A stretch of DNA of 64,000 nucleotides from Siphonodentalium dalli (Eukaryota > Mollusca > Scaphopoda > Gadilida > Siphonodentaliidae). Each line of letters starts with the position of its first letter. Within the stretch, counting starts at the first letter, position 1. Below are positions 21,701-32,029 of this stretch, piece after piece. Position numbers and translations under genes: made by a program. Where the stretch lies: contig CP136066.1 in NCBI GenBank assembly GCA_032622095.1, positions 102,757,319-102,821,318 on the forward strand. The letters run 5' to 3'. A model generated the notes under the pieces. It was not told the DNA's origin, made no database searches, and was given only the letters and a program-made list of their open reading frames with translations.

Positions 21701-24120
21701 TTCCGTAATCAACGTAACTAACTCATCAACATAGCCCTCTTGTTTTCCCTTGGTGTGGTATAAACTCAGGAGACGTACAATTTTTCGCTCAGTTTTAAAT
21801 TCTCGCACCGATGTGTGCGCGAAAAATAGTACTGCGCAAATTTAAATACGAGTAAGGTATTAGTTTTACAGTGCCCTAGGGTCCTGCGAATATTCAGTAT
21901 TCAAAATGATAATCAATTCGACCTCAGTATTTGATTCGTATTCGATTTAGCAATTGGCGGCGAATATTTCCATTTATCTTTGTGGTGCTCTTTTTTCGTC
22001 AAATATTCTAATGTTTTGCTGTTAGAGCATTGGGTAAGACGAGCGTTGAGTGGGGGGTGGGGTAGCGCTGGTCAGTGTAAGCAGTAACCATGCATTAAGC
22101 AGTGTCATTGTCGCACCTGTATGCAAGGCATCGTTTTGGAACAATTGCCTCCAACACCATAGTGTGGGGGCAAATGTAGATCTTGTATACTTTTTAGTAG
22201 AAGCAAGCCACTATGAGTTTCATAACCTATTCAGTTTGGAGGGATTTTTAAGACTCTATTCCAATTTTTTATCGAGCCGGTAGTAGAACAAGATGAGAGG
22301 GTACCGATATGGTGAAAAACGGCTTGTAAATCACCCCTAGCCCTCAAAACGAAAATCGCTAAACAACCCATAATGTTAACTCTGACCTTCCTGAGCACAT
22401 CTGCTGTTTCGACTAAACCAGTAAACCATAAAGGCAAGTGGATCGGATGATTTGGGGACATATCACGGCTATTTGAGGTAGATTTGCTCAAAAACATGGG
22501 CAAAAATCCTCAAAAAATATCCTGATTTTTGCTTGTGATGGCAGCCATCTTGGATTTGGAGGTCACGTGACATTAAAAAATTGGAATAGAGTCCAATTAT
22601 TTAGCACAACCCATCCCGATGTTGAAAATATATATACATATATTAATATACATGCCATGCTTTTACTAAAAAAGTATACAAGGAACCAGTTTTTGAACAC
22701 TTGCCCCCACACTAATCTATTTCATTCATTGCATTGCCTTTATGGTGTTTGACCAATGTTAATTAACCATAGAGTTAGAGATACAACCAAATTGATGGCG
22801 ATTAACTTAGCCATACGGCGAAATGAACAATGACTCTTATCATCTAAATCTGGTCTTGTTCACAATGTTATAAATCTATATTTATGGCTTTGGGGGGTAT
22901 ACATGAATATTTAATACCTGGATGTCGATTTTTTAACGCTGTGGTGGAGAAGGACCCAACAGTGCCCGCTAAATACTATAATACACCCAAAAACATACAT
23001 TCTTTTCGTCTTTATTTGTGAAACATATGACTAGTATAGCAAAAAAATGAAAATTAATGTTATAATCATATATGAGTTGCCAACATCATTGTGCAAATAA
23101 AAATTTCCATCCATTATGATTTGACAACAAAAAAGTTTGAAAATAGGTAATTTTACACTGTTAAGTTTGTGTGGATATCAAAATTAGGGTGGACAAAATG
23201 CCAAACATTAATTTTCATCAAATTTTTTTTAGAAGCTGTGAATATATAGCAAAAATTTAACCAAATTGCATGGATTTTGCATTGGTGTCGGTTGCATTGT
23301 AGCAAGTGTTCAAACAACATATATCGATCGTTGAGTGTTTACTAAAAACAACAAGGACTAGTGAAACAAAGACTATCACAAAAATCAACAAACATTGCCA
23401 AACAAAGTCTATGATGATTCCTGGACGTAAACAAGCTAGTGATACCGGTAGCGCGAGATGCTAGTTTACGTCCCAAGACCCATTCATATAGCGTTCTATA
23501 TCAGGCTTTATGCCCAGGTCCAGTGGCAGTATTTTTCTTAAATTTATAATACATCATTATGACCATAAAATGTCACTGTTTCCTATAGATATACTAAGTA
23601 GCATGATGTATTGATTTCTAGGGAAAATCAATTAAAATTGACGAAAAACCCTGACGCTGAACCTGGGCGTAAAGCCCGACATAGAATGCTATATGAATGG
23701 GTCTTCGACGTAAACAAGCATCTCGCTCTATTGATATCACTAGCTCATTTACGTCCAAAGAAACTTGGACTATGATGATTCCGATTGTAAACTTGGATGA
23801 GTTTGTAAACAATGCCCCTCATTTATGCCTCTCAAAATATTCTCTAGTTTTTACATATCATGATTATCTCTCCATCAAACTTGTCCAATTCTCACAATAT
23901 TTAGCTTGTGACAACTACTCGCACGTACAGTTTCGGCGGTTTCAAGATCATTGTAACTTTTCTGGACATGCCCTTTATCACTTGCTATTTTCCATTTTAG
24001 GATGTTCATCGATGCTTGGAATTCATTGATATCAGACTATCACAGAATGATCTTTATGACATTCTTGGAGGCTTACATATCAACAGCTACTTCACACATG
24101 CCTGTTCCATTGAGAGATAG
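6587..24120 (+). CDS. SAC3D1: SAC3 domain-containing protein 1 (SAC3D1/SHD1-like), 3' six exons; 5' end not in window
   Basis: Six exons (6587-6715, 7515-7676, 9463-9663, 19536-19679, 20667-20859, 24001-24120) join in phase into about 315 residues ending at TAG 24118-24120. Every intron is GT-AG; the first four junctions are phase 2 and the last is phase 0. Seen in the translation: VKEYKRSAAG, LRPMETLKNTLDYLI, RYDFVFDRQRSIRQDL, ALLYNLGNVHILSRYY and YVQVFRLFKQFPD. These match, in order, the SAC3/GANP domain of animal SAC3D1 and GANP (VKEY.R, LRP, D.R.IRQD, LYNLG, FRLF). The family is an alpha-helical scaffold. GANP/Sac3 organise TREX-2 mRNA export, and mammalian SHD1 is linked to centrosome duplication. 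The short C terminus after the SAC3 domain favours SAC3D1 over GANP. Missing: the N-terminal Cys-Pro-x-Met-Cys-Pro segment and start codon. The 9.9-kb intron 9664-19535 is swollen by repeats. No clear AATAAA follows the stop. Confidence 0.9.
6716..7514. other. SAC3D1 intron with dispersed repeats
   Basis: 6886-6985 repeats the element at 813-930 (tctgtctgttcatggttttt, accgatttcaaccacattta). 7060-7260 has a similar layout (ctgtccctctgtttgttcgc, then a tgaaatttggtatgtaagtt block). No exon is seen. Confidence 0.4.
7515..7676 (+). CDS. SAC3D1: SAC3D1 exon
   Basis: The acceptor is tttttcag before 7515 and the donor is CG|gtgagt. Joined to the previous exon it reads ...LIRCLVVFEDFRFWERYDFV, then FDRQRSIRQDLFIQRLDG. 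The D-R-x-R-x-I-R-Q-D motif is the best-conserved signature of SAC3/GANP proteins. Confidence 0.92.
7801..8278. mobile_element. TIR element (~480 bp) in SAC3D1 intron
   Basis: The left end (tattatcacccctggtcaag, then cggtcctgctaacatg) and the reverse complement of the right end (tataatagcacctggtcaag, then ttgtcctgctaatg) match over about 45 bases with few mismatches. The inside is AT-rich without coding potential, so it is a MITE-like element. The rest of the intron (8279-9164) holds only a dispersed repeat with tctgtccatccgtgtgttgg near 8780-8970. Confidence 0.6.
9165..9433. mobile_element. TTAA-flanked MITE (family 4) abutting a SAC3D1 splice acceptor
   Basis: It is flanked by TTAA at 9161-9164 and 9434-9437. 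The left end (cccattctgtactaaatact, cattgatgag) and the complement of the right end (cccttggattactaaattat, cattgacgag) form an imperfect inverted repeat. It contains the family word aaatgttcagataat. The right edge is 29 bases before exon 9463. Confidence 0.6.
9463..9663 (+). CDS. SAC3D1: SAC3D1 exon
   Basis: The acceptor is ctattttcag and the donor is CAG|gtatta. It encodes LCENSLQSYEPG... through LALLYNLGNVHILSRYYN. LLYNLG is a family hallmark. The upstream intron end is unusual: a TTAA-flanked repeat (9165-9433) stops only 29 bases before the exon. Confidence 0.92.
9716..9921. mobile_element. Palindromic MITE, family 1, TA-type
   Basis: The element is a near-perfect palindrome: cagtaatgccctaagtaatc at the left, gggcgttactg at the right, with arms meeting at gaaagctctcgagctttc. 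It lies in a SAC3D1 intron 52 bases after exon 9463-9663. Better copies are bounded by TA on both sides, which suggests Tc1/mariner-type mobilisation. Confidence 0.8.
9985..15433. mobile_element. ~5.4-kb foldback element with ~1.5-kb diverged terminal inverted repeats
   Basis: The left arm starts tagaggctcttatgtccatt and the right arm ends aagagcctctacta. Read in reverse complement, the right arm (about 15433 back to 13950) is collinear with the left arm (9985 to about 11500). Shared blocks include catttgtgaagaaatatag-like, ggggtcgcgactgggtggat, ttatgacgtcatcaagatgg and aaaatggcgaccgaa. The arms are clearly diverged, so the element is old. Each arm contains two tandem sub-repeats. The 2.4-kb centre (11500-13950) has only short, broken frames (for example 11957-12486) that I cannot assign, possibly a decayed transposase. 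It sits in the 9.9-kb SAC3D1 intron. Confidence 0.7.
15441..15660. repeat. Leader of tandem array with short inverted repeat
   Basis: agtcgagtttttttccaaaa is followed by actcgact, a stem with a short loop. Then come a G-rich ggcggacgggcgggcgggtg run and ttataactcaaccgtttatt. This resembles the edge of the downstream tandem repeat. Confidence 0.5.
15655..17270. repeat. ~161-bp tandem array, about 10 copies
   Basis: The unit contains cagctcgttagcgcgataac, ttcaacaaacgttatccgat, tttggtatataggtgtctcc, caagaatatctcggatgagt and gatagagttatggcccttaa. Starts of the first word lie near 15658, 15817, 15979, 16140, 16302, 16463, 16623 and 16785. Copies in the middle are near identical, while those after 16785 diverge, as expected for array homogenisation. 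It is noncoding and lies in SAC3D1 intron 9664-19535. Confidence 0.9.
17573..17715. mobile_element. Palindromic element, ~140 bp
   Basis: attatcgcattgtttcgagg at the left pairs with caagaaacaatgcgataact at the right, and ggaattgtcaacccgagg pairs with a diverged gggctgacaattcctc. The centre is tattcaccaaggccgtaggc. The rest of 17271-18785 shows no exon or clear repeat. Confidence 0.6.
18786..19192. mobile_element. TIR element, family 5
   Basis: The left end ttaaagatggtctatctctt matches the reverse complement of the right end, ttaaagatggtctttcttct. The inside carries ttccagaccggtgtatct. A larger relative lies at 34733-35694. Confidence 0.6.
19234..19446. mobile_element. Palindromic MITE, family 1, TA target duplication
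   Basis: The element starts cagtaatgctctaagtaatc and ends gagcattactg, flanked by TA on both sides (19232-19233, 19447-19448). Its arms pair almost perfectly around aagctctcggggagagcttt. It lies 89 bases before SAC3D1 exon 19536. Confidence 0.85.
19536..19679 (+). CDS. SAC3D1: SAC3D1 exon
   Basis: The acceptor is ccattgcag and the donor is AAAG|gtttgt, which is weaker than its neighbours. It encodes LTPELCLCYKLNISYLLGNY, then VQVFRLFKQFPDPIHLCAIH. This corresponds to the FRLF helix of the SAC3 domain. It follows a 9.9-kb intron. Confidence 0.88.
19719..20092. mobile_element. Two-hairpin family-3 element
   Basis: Hairpin 1 spans 19719-19806 (cagaatgaggtccccagagg to cttattctg) and hairpin 2 spans 20003-20092 (cagaatgaggtccccagagg to gacctcattctg). 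The spacer carries aggcctcatcttct and cccaatgggtgcacatcacc. It lies in the SAC3D1 intron 20680-20666 side, starting 40 bases after exon 19536-19679. Confidence 0.75.
20128..20440. repeat. Dispersed repeat with inverted start
   Basis: ggtatacccctcctttcgaa and its inverted partner aaaatgggggtata form a hairpin. Two copies of a tgaaatttggtatggcggtt / ttcatgactgctttcaaaag block follow. The remainder to the exon at 20667 shows nothing recognisable. Confidence 0.45.
20667..20859 (+). CDS. SAC3D1: SAC3D1 exon
   Basis: The acceptor is tttctttcag and the donor is GAAG|gtaata, ending in phase 0. It encodes QFLRTMTVAYSSKNLTFPVK, then KITEMFLYETDTETIRVCRE and HGLDVTKEGVHFNKAQFKAP. It aligns with the last part of the SAC3 domain (LPL--MV--L-, a-EfC--HGL, -V-f---). 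The open frame continues past the donor to 21006 but enters a repeat, so splicing at 20859 is preferred. Confidence 0.9.
20877..21073. mobile_element. Double-hairpin MITE, family 2
   Basis: It begins ctttcatgatgcgagctgtg about 17 bases after the exon donor at 20859 and ends at TTAA (21074-21077). It contains ccagtgcattctcttatata and gccaatgtattctcttatat hairpin cores. Confidence 0.6.
21074..23407. other. SAC3D1 last intron, little structure
   Basis: 21180-21240 and 21780-21850 carry related inverted words (ttttgctcagtttttaattc and gcgcgaaaaatagtactgcg), possibly the two ends of a degraded element of about 0.7 kb. A short word, ggcagccatcttgga, near 22542 resembles the foldback element. No exon is seen. 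Confidence 0.35.
23408..23766. mobile_element. Inverted-repeat element upstream of SAC3D1 last exon
   Basis: The left arm (tggacgtaaacaagctagtg, tttacgtcccaagacccatt, catatagcgttctata) is mirrored by the right arm (atgctatatgaatgggtctt, cgacgtaaacaagcatctcg, tttacgtccaaag). The arms are about 130 bp with an AT-rich centre. It ends about 235 bases before the exon at 24001. Confidence 0.6.
24001..24120 (+). CDS. SAC3D1: SAC3D1 last exon with stop codon
   Basis: The acceptor is ccattttag at 23992-24000 and the reading is phase 0, matching the preceding exon. It encodes 39 residues, DVHRCLEFIDIRLSQNDLYD, then ILGG..., to TAG at 24118. It fits the family C terminus, where a basic-hydrophobic strand (k.lveskL) is followed by a short helix (l.evv.gg). 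Similarity is modest, so the call rests on acceptor, phase and position as much as on sequence. Confidence 0.72.
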   Translation, partial: DVHRCLEFIDIRLSQNDLYDILGGLHINSYFTHACSIER

Positions 24121-27100
24121 CAGAGGCTTATCTCCCCATCGTCTGTGATATTTTTAAAGAGGATTAGAATGACATGCCTGGTGGCCTTTTCATTGTTTAT
24201 TTTCTAGAGGGGGCAGGTCGGACATTTGTCTCTAAAGTCTCTACTTGAGAGTTGAAATACAACTCAATATACATCTCTGTTATTTATATTTTTAAAGGAA
24301 AACTATTTTCTTTTTCAAAACTAGTTAAAGACAGGATGTTTTGACTGTTTATATTACATTAATTTATGTCTTGTCAACTGTTTGTTGCATCATTTTGTAA
24401 ACGAAGAAATCATTTTATACTCAAAAACACTATCATCTTATTATTAGCCAGTCCATATCTCCTTCCACCATCCCCTTCAAAATGTGCAAGCGTACAAAAC
24501 ATAATATATGAGGAACTGACACAAAACGTTGCATTTTGACTGTTACAAGCATTTGCTAGCTTAATATTTTTAAAACAAGTTAATACCTTATTTGTTCGGA
24601 AATACTCAGTAGATTTCTCAGTAGATTTCTATAACATTCTGACCAAAGTTGCCAGTAGGAGGTTCGTGGAATACACAAGTCCATACACCGATGAGTATCT
24701 TCGACTGATAACTTTGGTCAGAATGTTAGAGCCAACAACTGAGTTTGGACACAAATGAGGTATCAGCTTGTTTGAAAAATAGTATAGAATATGCTCGTAG
24801 ATTCCAAAATTCTATGCAATATATCATTATCCTACAGGTAGTTTATTACCTTTTTCCTCATTTCTGTCACATTTGCAATTGCCTGGGCCATTTTGATTGC
24901 GTGATACTAACAACTCGAAACCACATTCCCCACCGTGATCTCTGTATCTCCATCACTGATATGTGAATGATCTATGGTATATTCATGAACCAAAATGGGA
25001 GGAAGGGTATCCACATGCTACATGTTTTGTTCAGTTATCACAATTTGAAATCCATGTTTTTTAACAAATTACAGTTAAAATAGGAGGCTCTCACCTAGAG
25101 GTCACCCCGAAGATCGATATGAAGTTTGGTGATGATCGGTTGAGAGATGTGGCCTGCAGGGTGTGCCAAAGGATTTAGTCATACAACGAGTAATTCCAAG
25201 ATGGCTGCTGGCAGCAATGTTTTTCAACAAATTTAGGTCAAAATAGGAGGCTCCCATCTAGAGGTCACCCTGAAGATCCATATGAGGGATGTGGTCTATA
25301 GGGTGTGCCAAAGGATATTTTTCATCGAAAATCATTAAAATTTGATAGCTCCCATATATAGGTAATCACAATCGTGCCTGCAAATTTTTTAAATGATTCG
25401 GCCATAAATACGGGCTGTAGGGTTTGAAATCCAAGAGGGCTGCTGTTGGCCAATGTTTTTAATCAAAATTCGGAAAAATTTGATGGCACCCATCTTTGGG
25501 TCACCCTGAAGTTTGGTGAAGATCGGATATGGGATTTGGCCTGTAGGGCGTGCCGAAGGAAATGGTTGACTCGCGGACGGGCGGACGCCAACCCATGGAA
25601 ATAGCTCAAACTTTACATTGTAATGTTTAGCTAATAAGGAAATGACGCAATATCGTGACTGCTTATAAACTATCCACTGTGCTTTTTGCGAGAAACCAAA
25701 CAACACTCGACCTGTATTTTCTTTGACACAAAGCGTGTTTAGTGAATAACATTGCATTCATATCATCTTTATGCTATACTATCAGTATATTCTTGAGGAT
25801 ATTAACATAATTTGATAAATGTTATTTCTAAATTATAACCTACAATGAAGGCTGCCCGTTCAAAATTCATAAATTTGTTGATTTTATGGAAATTTTCATT
25901 CTGAAACACACAATAAAGTGTAAATGGCTGGCTCAATTAAAAGGTGTAAGGGGCTTAATATGTCCGTAGCTTACCAACAGTCGCAACATTGACTCCATGG
26001 CCAGGATTTGTCGTGTTCCAATAAATATATATGATCCATCTATATCAAGAGAAAAATTGAACGTCTGATGATCACATGCATCATCTGACCAATCGTAGCT
26101 GACATTGATTTAATTTGAGGGTGACGAAATCACAGAAAATTAGGAATAATTTACTTTAAACAATAAATTACTTCTGAAATAATGACCTGGATGTAGATCA
26201 ACACCTAGCGCATTGAAAACTGCCAGAAGGATTTGTTCAAAGTTCAATTTTAGTGTATAGGCCTGCACGACATATATTTGATCTACTGCACGGGGATGTG
26301 CAATTTTCCTTGTTATCTTTTTTACTAATGGTCCATTGCATTCACTATTTCAACATGGAGAAAATAAATTTTCCATCATTTACTTTACATGTTCAAACAG
26401 TAATAATGACAAAGTTCATCTTATAAGCTCATATTATTTTCCGGGGAAAAAAAAATACTACATGGTGCAATGTGATGAAATGATCCTGTACGAAATGTCC
26501 AGAAGGCTGGTATAAAAATGTCCAGATTCCAGATGGTAAAAAACGCCCATGCTAATAAATGTTCAACACCCGTGTTATGATACAGAATCCAGCTACAAGC
26601 CTACAACCGGTATTTATCATCCAAATGTCATTGAAGTTTATGTCATGTTTGGGATATTTTGTTCATTGTCAATCTCTGTACCCATGTTGGATTATTGGAA
26701 TTTAGCAATTAAACTTGCAACATCTTTATCCGACTAGGAAACTTTTTTGGCTTATATCAACCAATTCCAATGAATGCAAGAAACATTGAGATTAAATAGT
26801 AACCGCATCTTGTGTGTCGTCTCACATAAACATAATGCGATATTAAGAAAACCTTTAGACACAGCTCACTACTGCCCCTAGGCAAACAATATAATTAACA
26901 CTTATCCTGAGCCATTTGGTCTATGGAATTGAAATTTGGAAGAATTTGTTCCATTCTGATCAACTTTTCGAGACAGAAAAAAGCTCTGGGAATCAAAAAT
27001 ATGACTTTATATAATTCCCATACTGACCCATTATTCAGAAAGAGTGGAGTAATTAAACTGAAAGACATACATTTTGCGTACTTTAGCACTCATCTATGAT

Positions 27101-29149
27101 TGGAAGAAAGATTTCCTTGATAGAACACCCAGGAGAAACTGAGATATAAAATTTAAGAAGTTGCTTGTTGAATTCACAAAAAGACTCACATTCAACATCA
27201 GTAATAATATTATATGTAGCCAAATTGGACCCTTGTAAGAATAAATTAAGAAATAGAATTCTTAACCCATCCACTACAATTCATGATATATTAATATGAC
27301 ATTCTAACCAATTCACATTCATATGATCCCTCATTTGCATCCTGACCTAGGAATTCTGGTAAGACTGGGAGATAGCAAGTATACTTGGAGAGTCTGGGAG
27401 TGCAGTGGTGTTATATTGCCAGGAAGACAACCAACATGGCCATACCTTCACCTGAATAATATAGATGTATTATAGAGATGTTTATGAATTTTTCTTATTA
27501 TACATATCATATGACCATTTGCTTAGTACTACGTGTTCCTTTCGTCTCAGGTACTTCCAATCCCTAACAATATTGATCTTACACAAATGGGTATGAAATT
27601 TCATCGAAACCTCAATATTGGTTCCTGGTCATATTTTAATGCGAAATGAAGAGATTTAAAGGAATTAAGCGAGTAGGGGTATTGCCTTATAAAATGCAAT
27701 CTCATTAAGGTCTGAAACGGTTACTATGGTTTATGATGGCAGTTAAAATGGCAGCAAATGTATATAAAATGATATATTTCATCCTTATGCGCTTACATGT
27801 CGTGACTGATAAATGCATGGAATTGGCTAGTCTACATTAGATATATTAAAAAGAAACTCTTTAAATAGGACACAATAGAAGACACTATGAATATGAAACT
27901 TATATGCACATGTAGTTTGGGATATATATATTATAGTAGACCAGGGACGCCCACCTTATATCTCATTCATTCAAGATACTGTCTTGTATAATTTAGTGCC
28001 GTAACTCTGCTATATGAAGATAATATGATTGTGTATATTGACGTGGTTAAACATGACCATAGGCATACGGACATTTTGTCATATTGGTCTTGTGGGCAAT
28101 GGTTTGAGTTCCAAAAGTTGTACAACATAAAATGTTGTCATGCCCAAGTAGATCAGGGAAATAATTTGATCACATCAAAGGAAGATACATTGGGCTGCTG
28201 GTACAATGTAAGGGTGCTATCATGACATTCAATTATCACTCACACACAACCATATGACAGCATCGAACTTTGCGTGAGTATTGATATCAGTGTATACCAG
28301 GTATCGTTGACCATATGATCCTGAACTAACATTTATTCAACATCCTCTTTTGGATGAAGAACAATATAATTTCCGTGAGCAATACAGTTACAGGGGATGC
28401 CAAGATCCTAGTTTCACATGTACCAATCTAAATACCTTGTAGAACAAGAGATTGAATACAATGGTATTTCAGCGACAGTTGGAAGATGTAAATTTCCCAA
28501 TGAATATACCATATGTAATGATCCGATCCCAAATGAGTATGGTCAACATGTTGGCAACTGGTTAATTTTCACACCTGCTGGACGAAACGTTGCACACTGT
28601 TGGTTGAATATAGGCTAGCTCTCAGCCATGGAAGTGTGCAAATCTGGACTATTGAGTGAAATAGAAATCACATTGGCGATTACTTCCGAACGCTAGCGGG
28701 TGAGAAATTTCAAAGTATGCCCAAGACAATTGTTGATTGTTAGCAATATCTGTGGAGAAAATCGATCGGGTCACAGTGGAACAAACACAGGAATAGGCTA
28801 GGGTATTAGTTTCTCTAAATGAGTTGTTCGCCCATGGCACATCCCAAATTGGGATGAGCTAAATAAATTGTGGTTACAGCACAGGGCATAATAATTATGA
28901 CGATGGCACCAAAATGACTAGCTCCACTCTGTTAGCATATTGCAATTCTCAACGATAAGTGGTGATGGGAAACATTACTGGAATGAGTTTTTGGGTTTAA
29001 GAGCGAGTGCACTTCTATGACTTATTTCGTTCATTTTAAGTGCAGATGCCAACAACAGCTTTTGTTTCATATTTGATATATGTCATGATCTTTGTGAAAT
29101 ATACATGTTCCTGACTAAATTATGGCATTAAGTTTACATTCTCGTCCAG
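24121..29149. other. SAC3D1 3' flank and intergenic DNA
   Basis: There is no further exon on either strand that I can support. 25082-25560 is a run of ~166-bp related units (aggaggctctcacctagagg, ggtcaccctgaagatc, gtgtgccaaaggat). 25590-25870 is a dispersed repeat also found at 47270-47450 (gagaaaccaaacaacactcg, tattcttgagga). 24600-24730 has a short inverted repeat around ctgaccaaagttgccagtag. The open frames at 26549, 28025 and 28418 are not assigned. Confidence 0.4.
25082..25560. repeat. ~166-bp tandem repeat, 3-4 diverged units
   Basis: Units begin near 25082, 25248 and 25340, with a further part at 25480. Each carries ggtcacccYgaagatc and atgtggcctgcagggtgtgc-type words. The same repeat in reverse occurs at 2139-2290. 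Confidence 0.65.
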
Positions 29150-29152
29150 TTA

Positions 29153-29502
29153 AGGTCCCTTCCACATGGCATTTGTGGTGCGTGGTTCGTCGAATTAGAA
29201 CACACTAGCGGCAATGAGTGCTTGCATATGTCGTGCGGTGCTGGCGACATCGCAGGAAACACAGTGAATGCAGAAACACTGCCGTGAGGATTACATCACT
29301 GTCCTAATCTAGTGGTGCGGGGTCGTGTGTATTGTGCTTTTTTGTCTGCCGTTGTTGAGTAAATTCCACCATTTGTAATGAATACATGTATGAGTAACTA
29401 CAGTAAAAGCCGTCGCAAACGCCATGGTCACAGAAAACTCAGTTGCTGCGCGAATCGTGCATAGCGCACGATACGCGCTGCAAACACCGTGTGGAAGGGT
29501 CT
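29153..29502. mobile_element. MITE with TTA duplication
   Basis: The left end aggtcccttccacatgg and the complement of the right end, agacccttccacacgg, form the terminal repeat. TTA flanks it at 29150-29152 and 29503-29505. TTA duplication suggests PIF/Harbinger type. A 66-codon - strand frame inside is not recognisable as a transposase. Confidence 0.6.
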
Positions 29503-30759
29503 TTAGCAAAGATAAAAGACACAGTTACCAGGAGAAAGCTGTCAACTTTGAAGATTCAACATGAATGTACATGCGCATGGTTTTGAGAGCCATTGTATAT
29601 AATGATATATAATATAACCTGTTGAAAGAGTTGGACCCAGTCTCCACTATAGATAACAATTGTCATGGTTATGCTAAATTATTTCTTCCAATCCAATGCA
29701 CCACACTTGGTGTAGACATATGCGTACTTAACTGATTTAAGATAATTAACCGATAGCTAACTGCGCAGTTAAGTGATTAGATATGCAAATAACTCTCCCC
29801 AGAACTCAACAAATGTATGCATTTGGTGGGACGTATCAGACCAAAGAAGACAAGAGTCTAACTGCGTGTCCTTCAAATGAAGCATGACTTTGATCGGGTC
29901 TACTTCGAGGTTTGTGATAGTTACTTATGATAGGTGATTATGTTCTGAAAATGCTCAATTTCCAATTCTGGTCACCATTTTGGCAGCCATCTTGTTATTG
30001 GAATACCAATTTTTCCTGCAGAATGTATTACAATGTAATAGCATCCTAATAATGAATACATTTGTAATCATTTTATTAGACATTGTCTCCAAACAAGACA
30101 GTCAATGACTATGGAGACGCCCACCAGACTAAAGACTAGGACTCGGAAGACCATAAGAGTTAGTACTTGTCAAATTCACTTAAAAACAAGTAGTCCTACA
30201 GAGGGACATAGCCTAGAGGGTCTCCGTTGAGCAGTGGGGTGTCCACCTTGAAATATGGTCCAGATCCCCCCACCCCACATAGTCTGCTCCCTCTCAACTG
30301 AAGCAAACACACTCCCAAGTTCGTAAAATTCCTTTGCACATGTTGGAATTTTACATCTGATACTTCAAGCTTTCCTAACTGTGGCAAAGTTACAACCTGA
30401 CATGCTCCCCTTTTTTAATGGTGGACCCCATTCAAACAAATTTTGATCCCAACTCTCCATAGGCCATATTCACCAAATGCCATTTCTTGATTGGTCGAAC
30501 CCATTTTAACAAATCTGTAACCCAGTCCCAAGTAACACAAGGACCATCGACACTGGTTACTACATATAGGCTAAAGAGGACTGATGGCTCTTGAGGAGCG
30601 CCATTTTAAGAATTACTTTGGGGGAAGAGTTATGTCCCTGGTCGCACCCCTATTTGACCTGATGAACCCATTTCAACAAATCTGAACCCAGTCACTCAAG
30701 GACTCTCTATACCAAAATGTATACCAAACTAGCCGATGAGCCCGACGTTGTCCGGGCTA

Positions 30760-31230
30760 TTCAAAAACCAAATTCCAAGTCGATAGCTCCACCCGTTTCC
30801 GAGATCTGGTCTGCGCATGTGCGAAGCTTGCGTCGCACGGGCTCGGCGACCCGATAAAATTCGTATCCGGGGCAAGATACATTCACATACCAAATTTCAA
30901 GTCGATAGTTCCACCCGTTTGCGAGATCTGGTCTGCGCATGTGCGAAGCTTGCGTCGCACGGGCTCGGTGACCCGATAAAATTCATATCCGGGGCAAGAT
31001 ACATTCACATACCAAATTTCAAGTCGATAGCCCCACCCGTTTCCGAGATCTCATCTGCGCGAAGCTGGCGTCGCACGGGCTCGGCGACCCGATAAAATTC
31101 GTATCCGGGGCAAGATACATTCACATAGCAAATTTCAAGTCGATAGCTCCACCCGTTTCTGAGATCTCGTCTGCGCATGCGCGAAGCGGGCGCCGCACGG
31201 GCTCGCCAATACGACAAGGTCGACCGCCTG
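30760..31230. repeat. 121-bp GC-richer tandem array, about 4 copies
   Basis: The unit contains aagtcgatagctccacccgt, ttccgagatctggtctgcgc, gaagcttgcgtcgcacgggc and cgacccgataaaattc. It repeats at about 30780, 30900, 31020 and 31140. The composition is much more GC-rich than its surroundings. Open frames on both strands follow from the repeat and its lack of stops. Confidence 0.85.
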
Positions 31231-31283
31231 GTCAAACTACACACACGTACCAAGTTTCGTCCCGAGAATCGTAGATTTGTATA

Positions 31284-31331
31284 AATGACAGACAAACATA
31301 CATACAGACAAACAGACAAACAAACAAACAG
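31284..31331. repeat. Simple repeat (acag/acaa)n
   Basis: A run of gacagacaaacatacataca followed by gacaaacagacaaacaaaca closes the tandem array. Such microsatellite tails are common at the ends of these repeats. Confidence 0.8.
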
Positions 31332-32029
31332 AGGTCTTCAAAATATATATGAGATATGCCAAATGGTTCTTGAGAAGATGTTTTAAAAATAACCGATGAG
31401 GGAAAGAATTATGTCATTGGCTCTGACCAATTCTGAATCCTAGTCACCCATACCAAATATAAGCTGAATAGGCCTGATGGTTCTTGATAGGAACATTTTA
31501 AGAATTACAATGGATGGACAAGTTACGTCCCTGGCTCCGCCCTTATTTTACCAGGTGACCTCATTTTAACACATCTGTATCCCTGTCACCCAAAAACCTT
31601 CCATACCAATTATAAGCTAAATAGCCCCGATGATTCTTGAGATGTTTTAAGAATTACTATTGATGGAAAGAGTTAGGTCCCTAGATTCTTGAGAAAATGT
31701 TTTAATTACTATGGATGGAAAGAGTTAGGTCCCAAGCTATGCCACTTTTTTGACCATGTGACCAGAACTGAATCCCAGCCACCTAGGGACCATCCACACA
31801 AAATATGTCTCAATTCTTCATCTCAGGTAAGCTAAGAAAAATGCCTCCTTCTTTCTCATCCAGTTTCCCATATGTAATCGCCTGAGAAAACAGGTTTTAC
31901 TGGCCTAACTGTCAGATTCATCATTCACACTTGGCCTTAGGAGTGGAGTTTGTTATCATAAGCACGGTCATTTATATACAAACTCTCTAACAGGCAGAGA
32001 AATTTAGGCTATTAATCAAAGCTGACCCC

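Larger units (their letters stand above)
29920..31830. repeat. Dispersed long repeat of the 'ttatgtccctgg' type
   Basis: The region contains acagtcaatgactatggaga, gagttatgtccctggtcgca, tttgacctgatgaacccatt and gaattact-type blocks every ~100-150 bases. It resembles 54715-55690 and 57590-58390. It is interrupted by the 121-bp array at 30760-31200. Confidence 0.5.

Noticed and set aside
30817-31319. Frames on both strands of about 90-104 codons
   Set aside because: Product of the GC-rich 121-bp tandem repeat.
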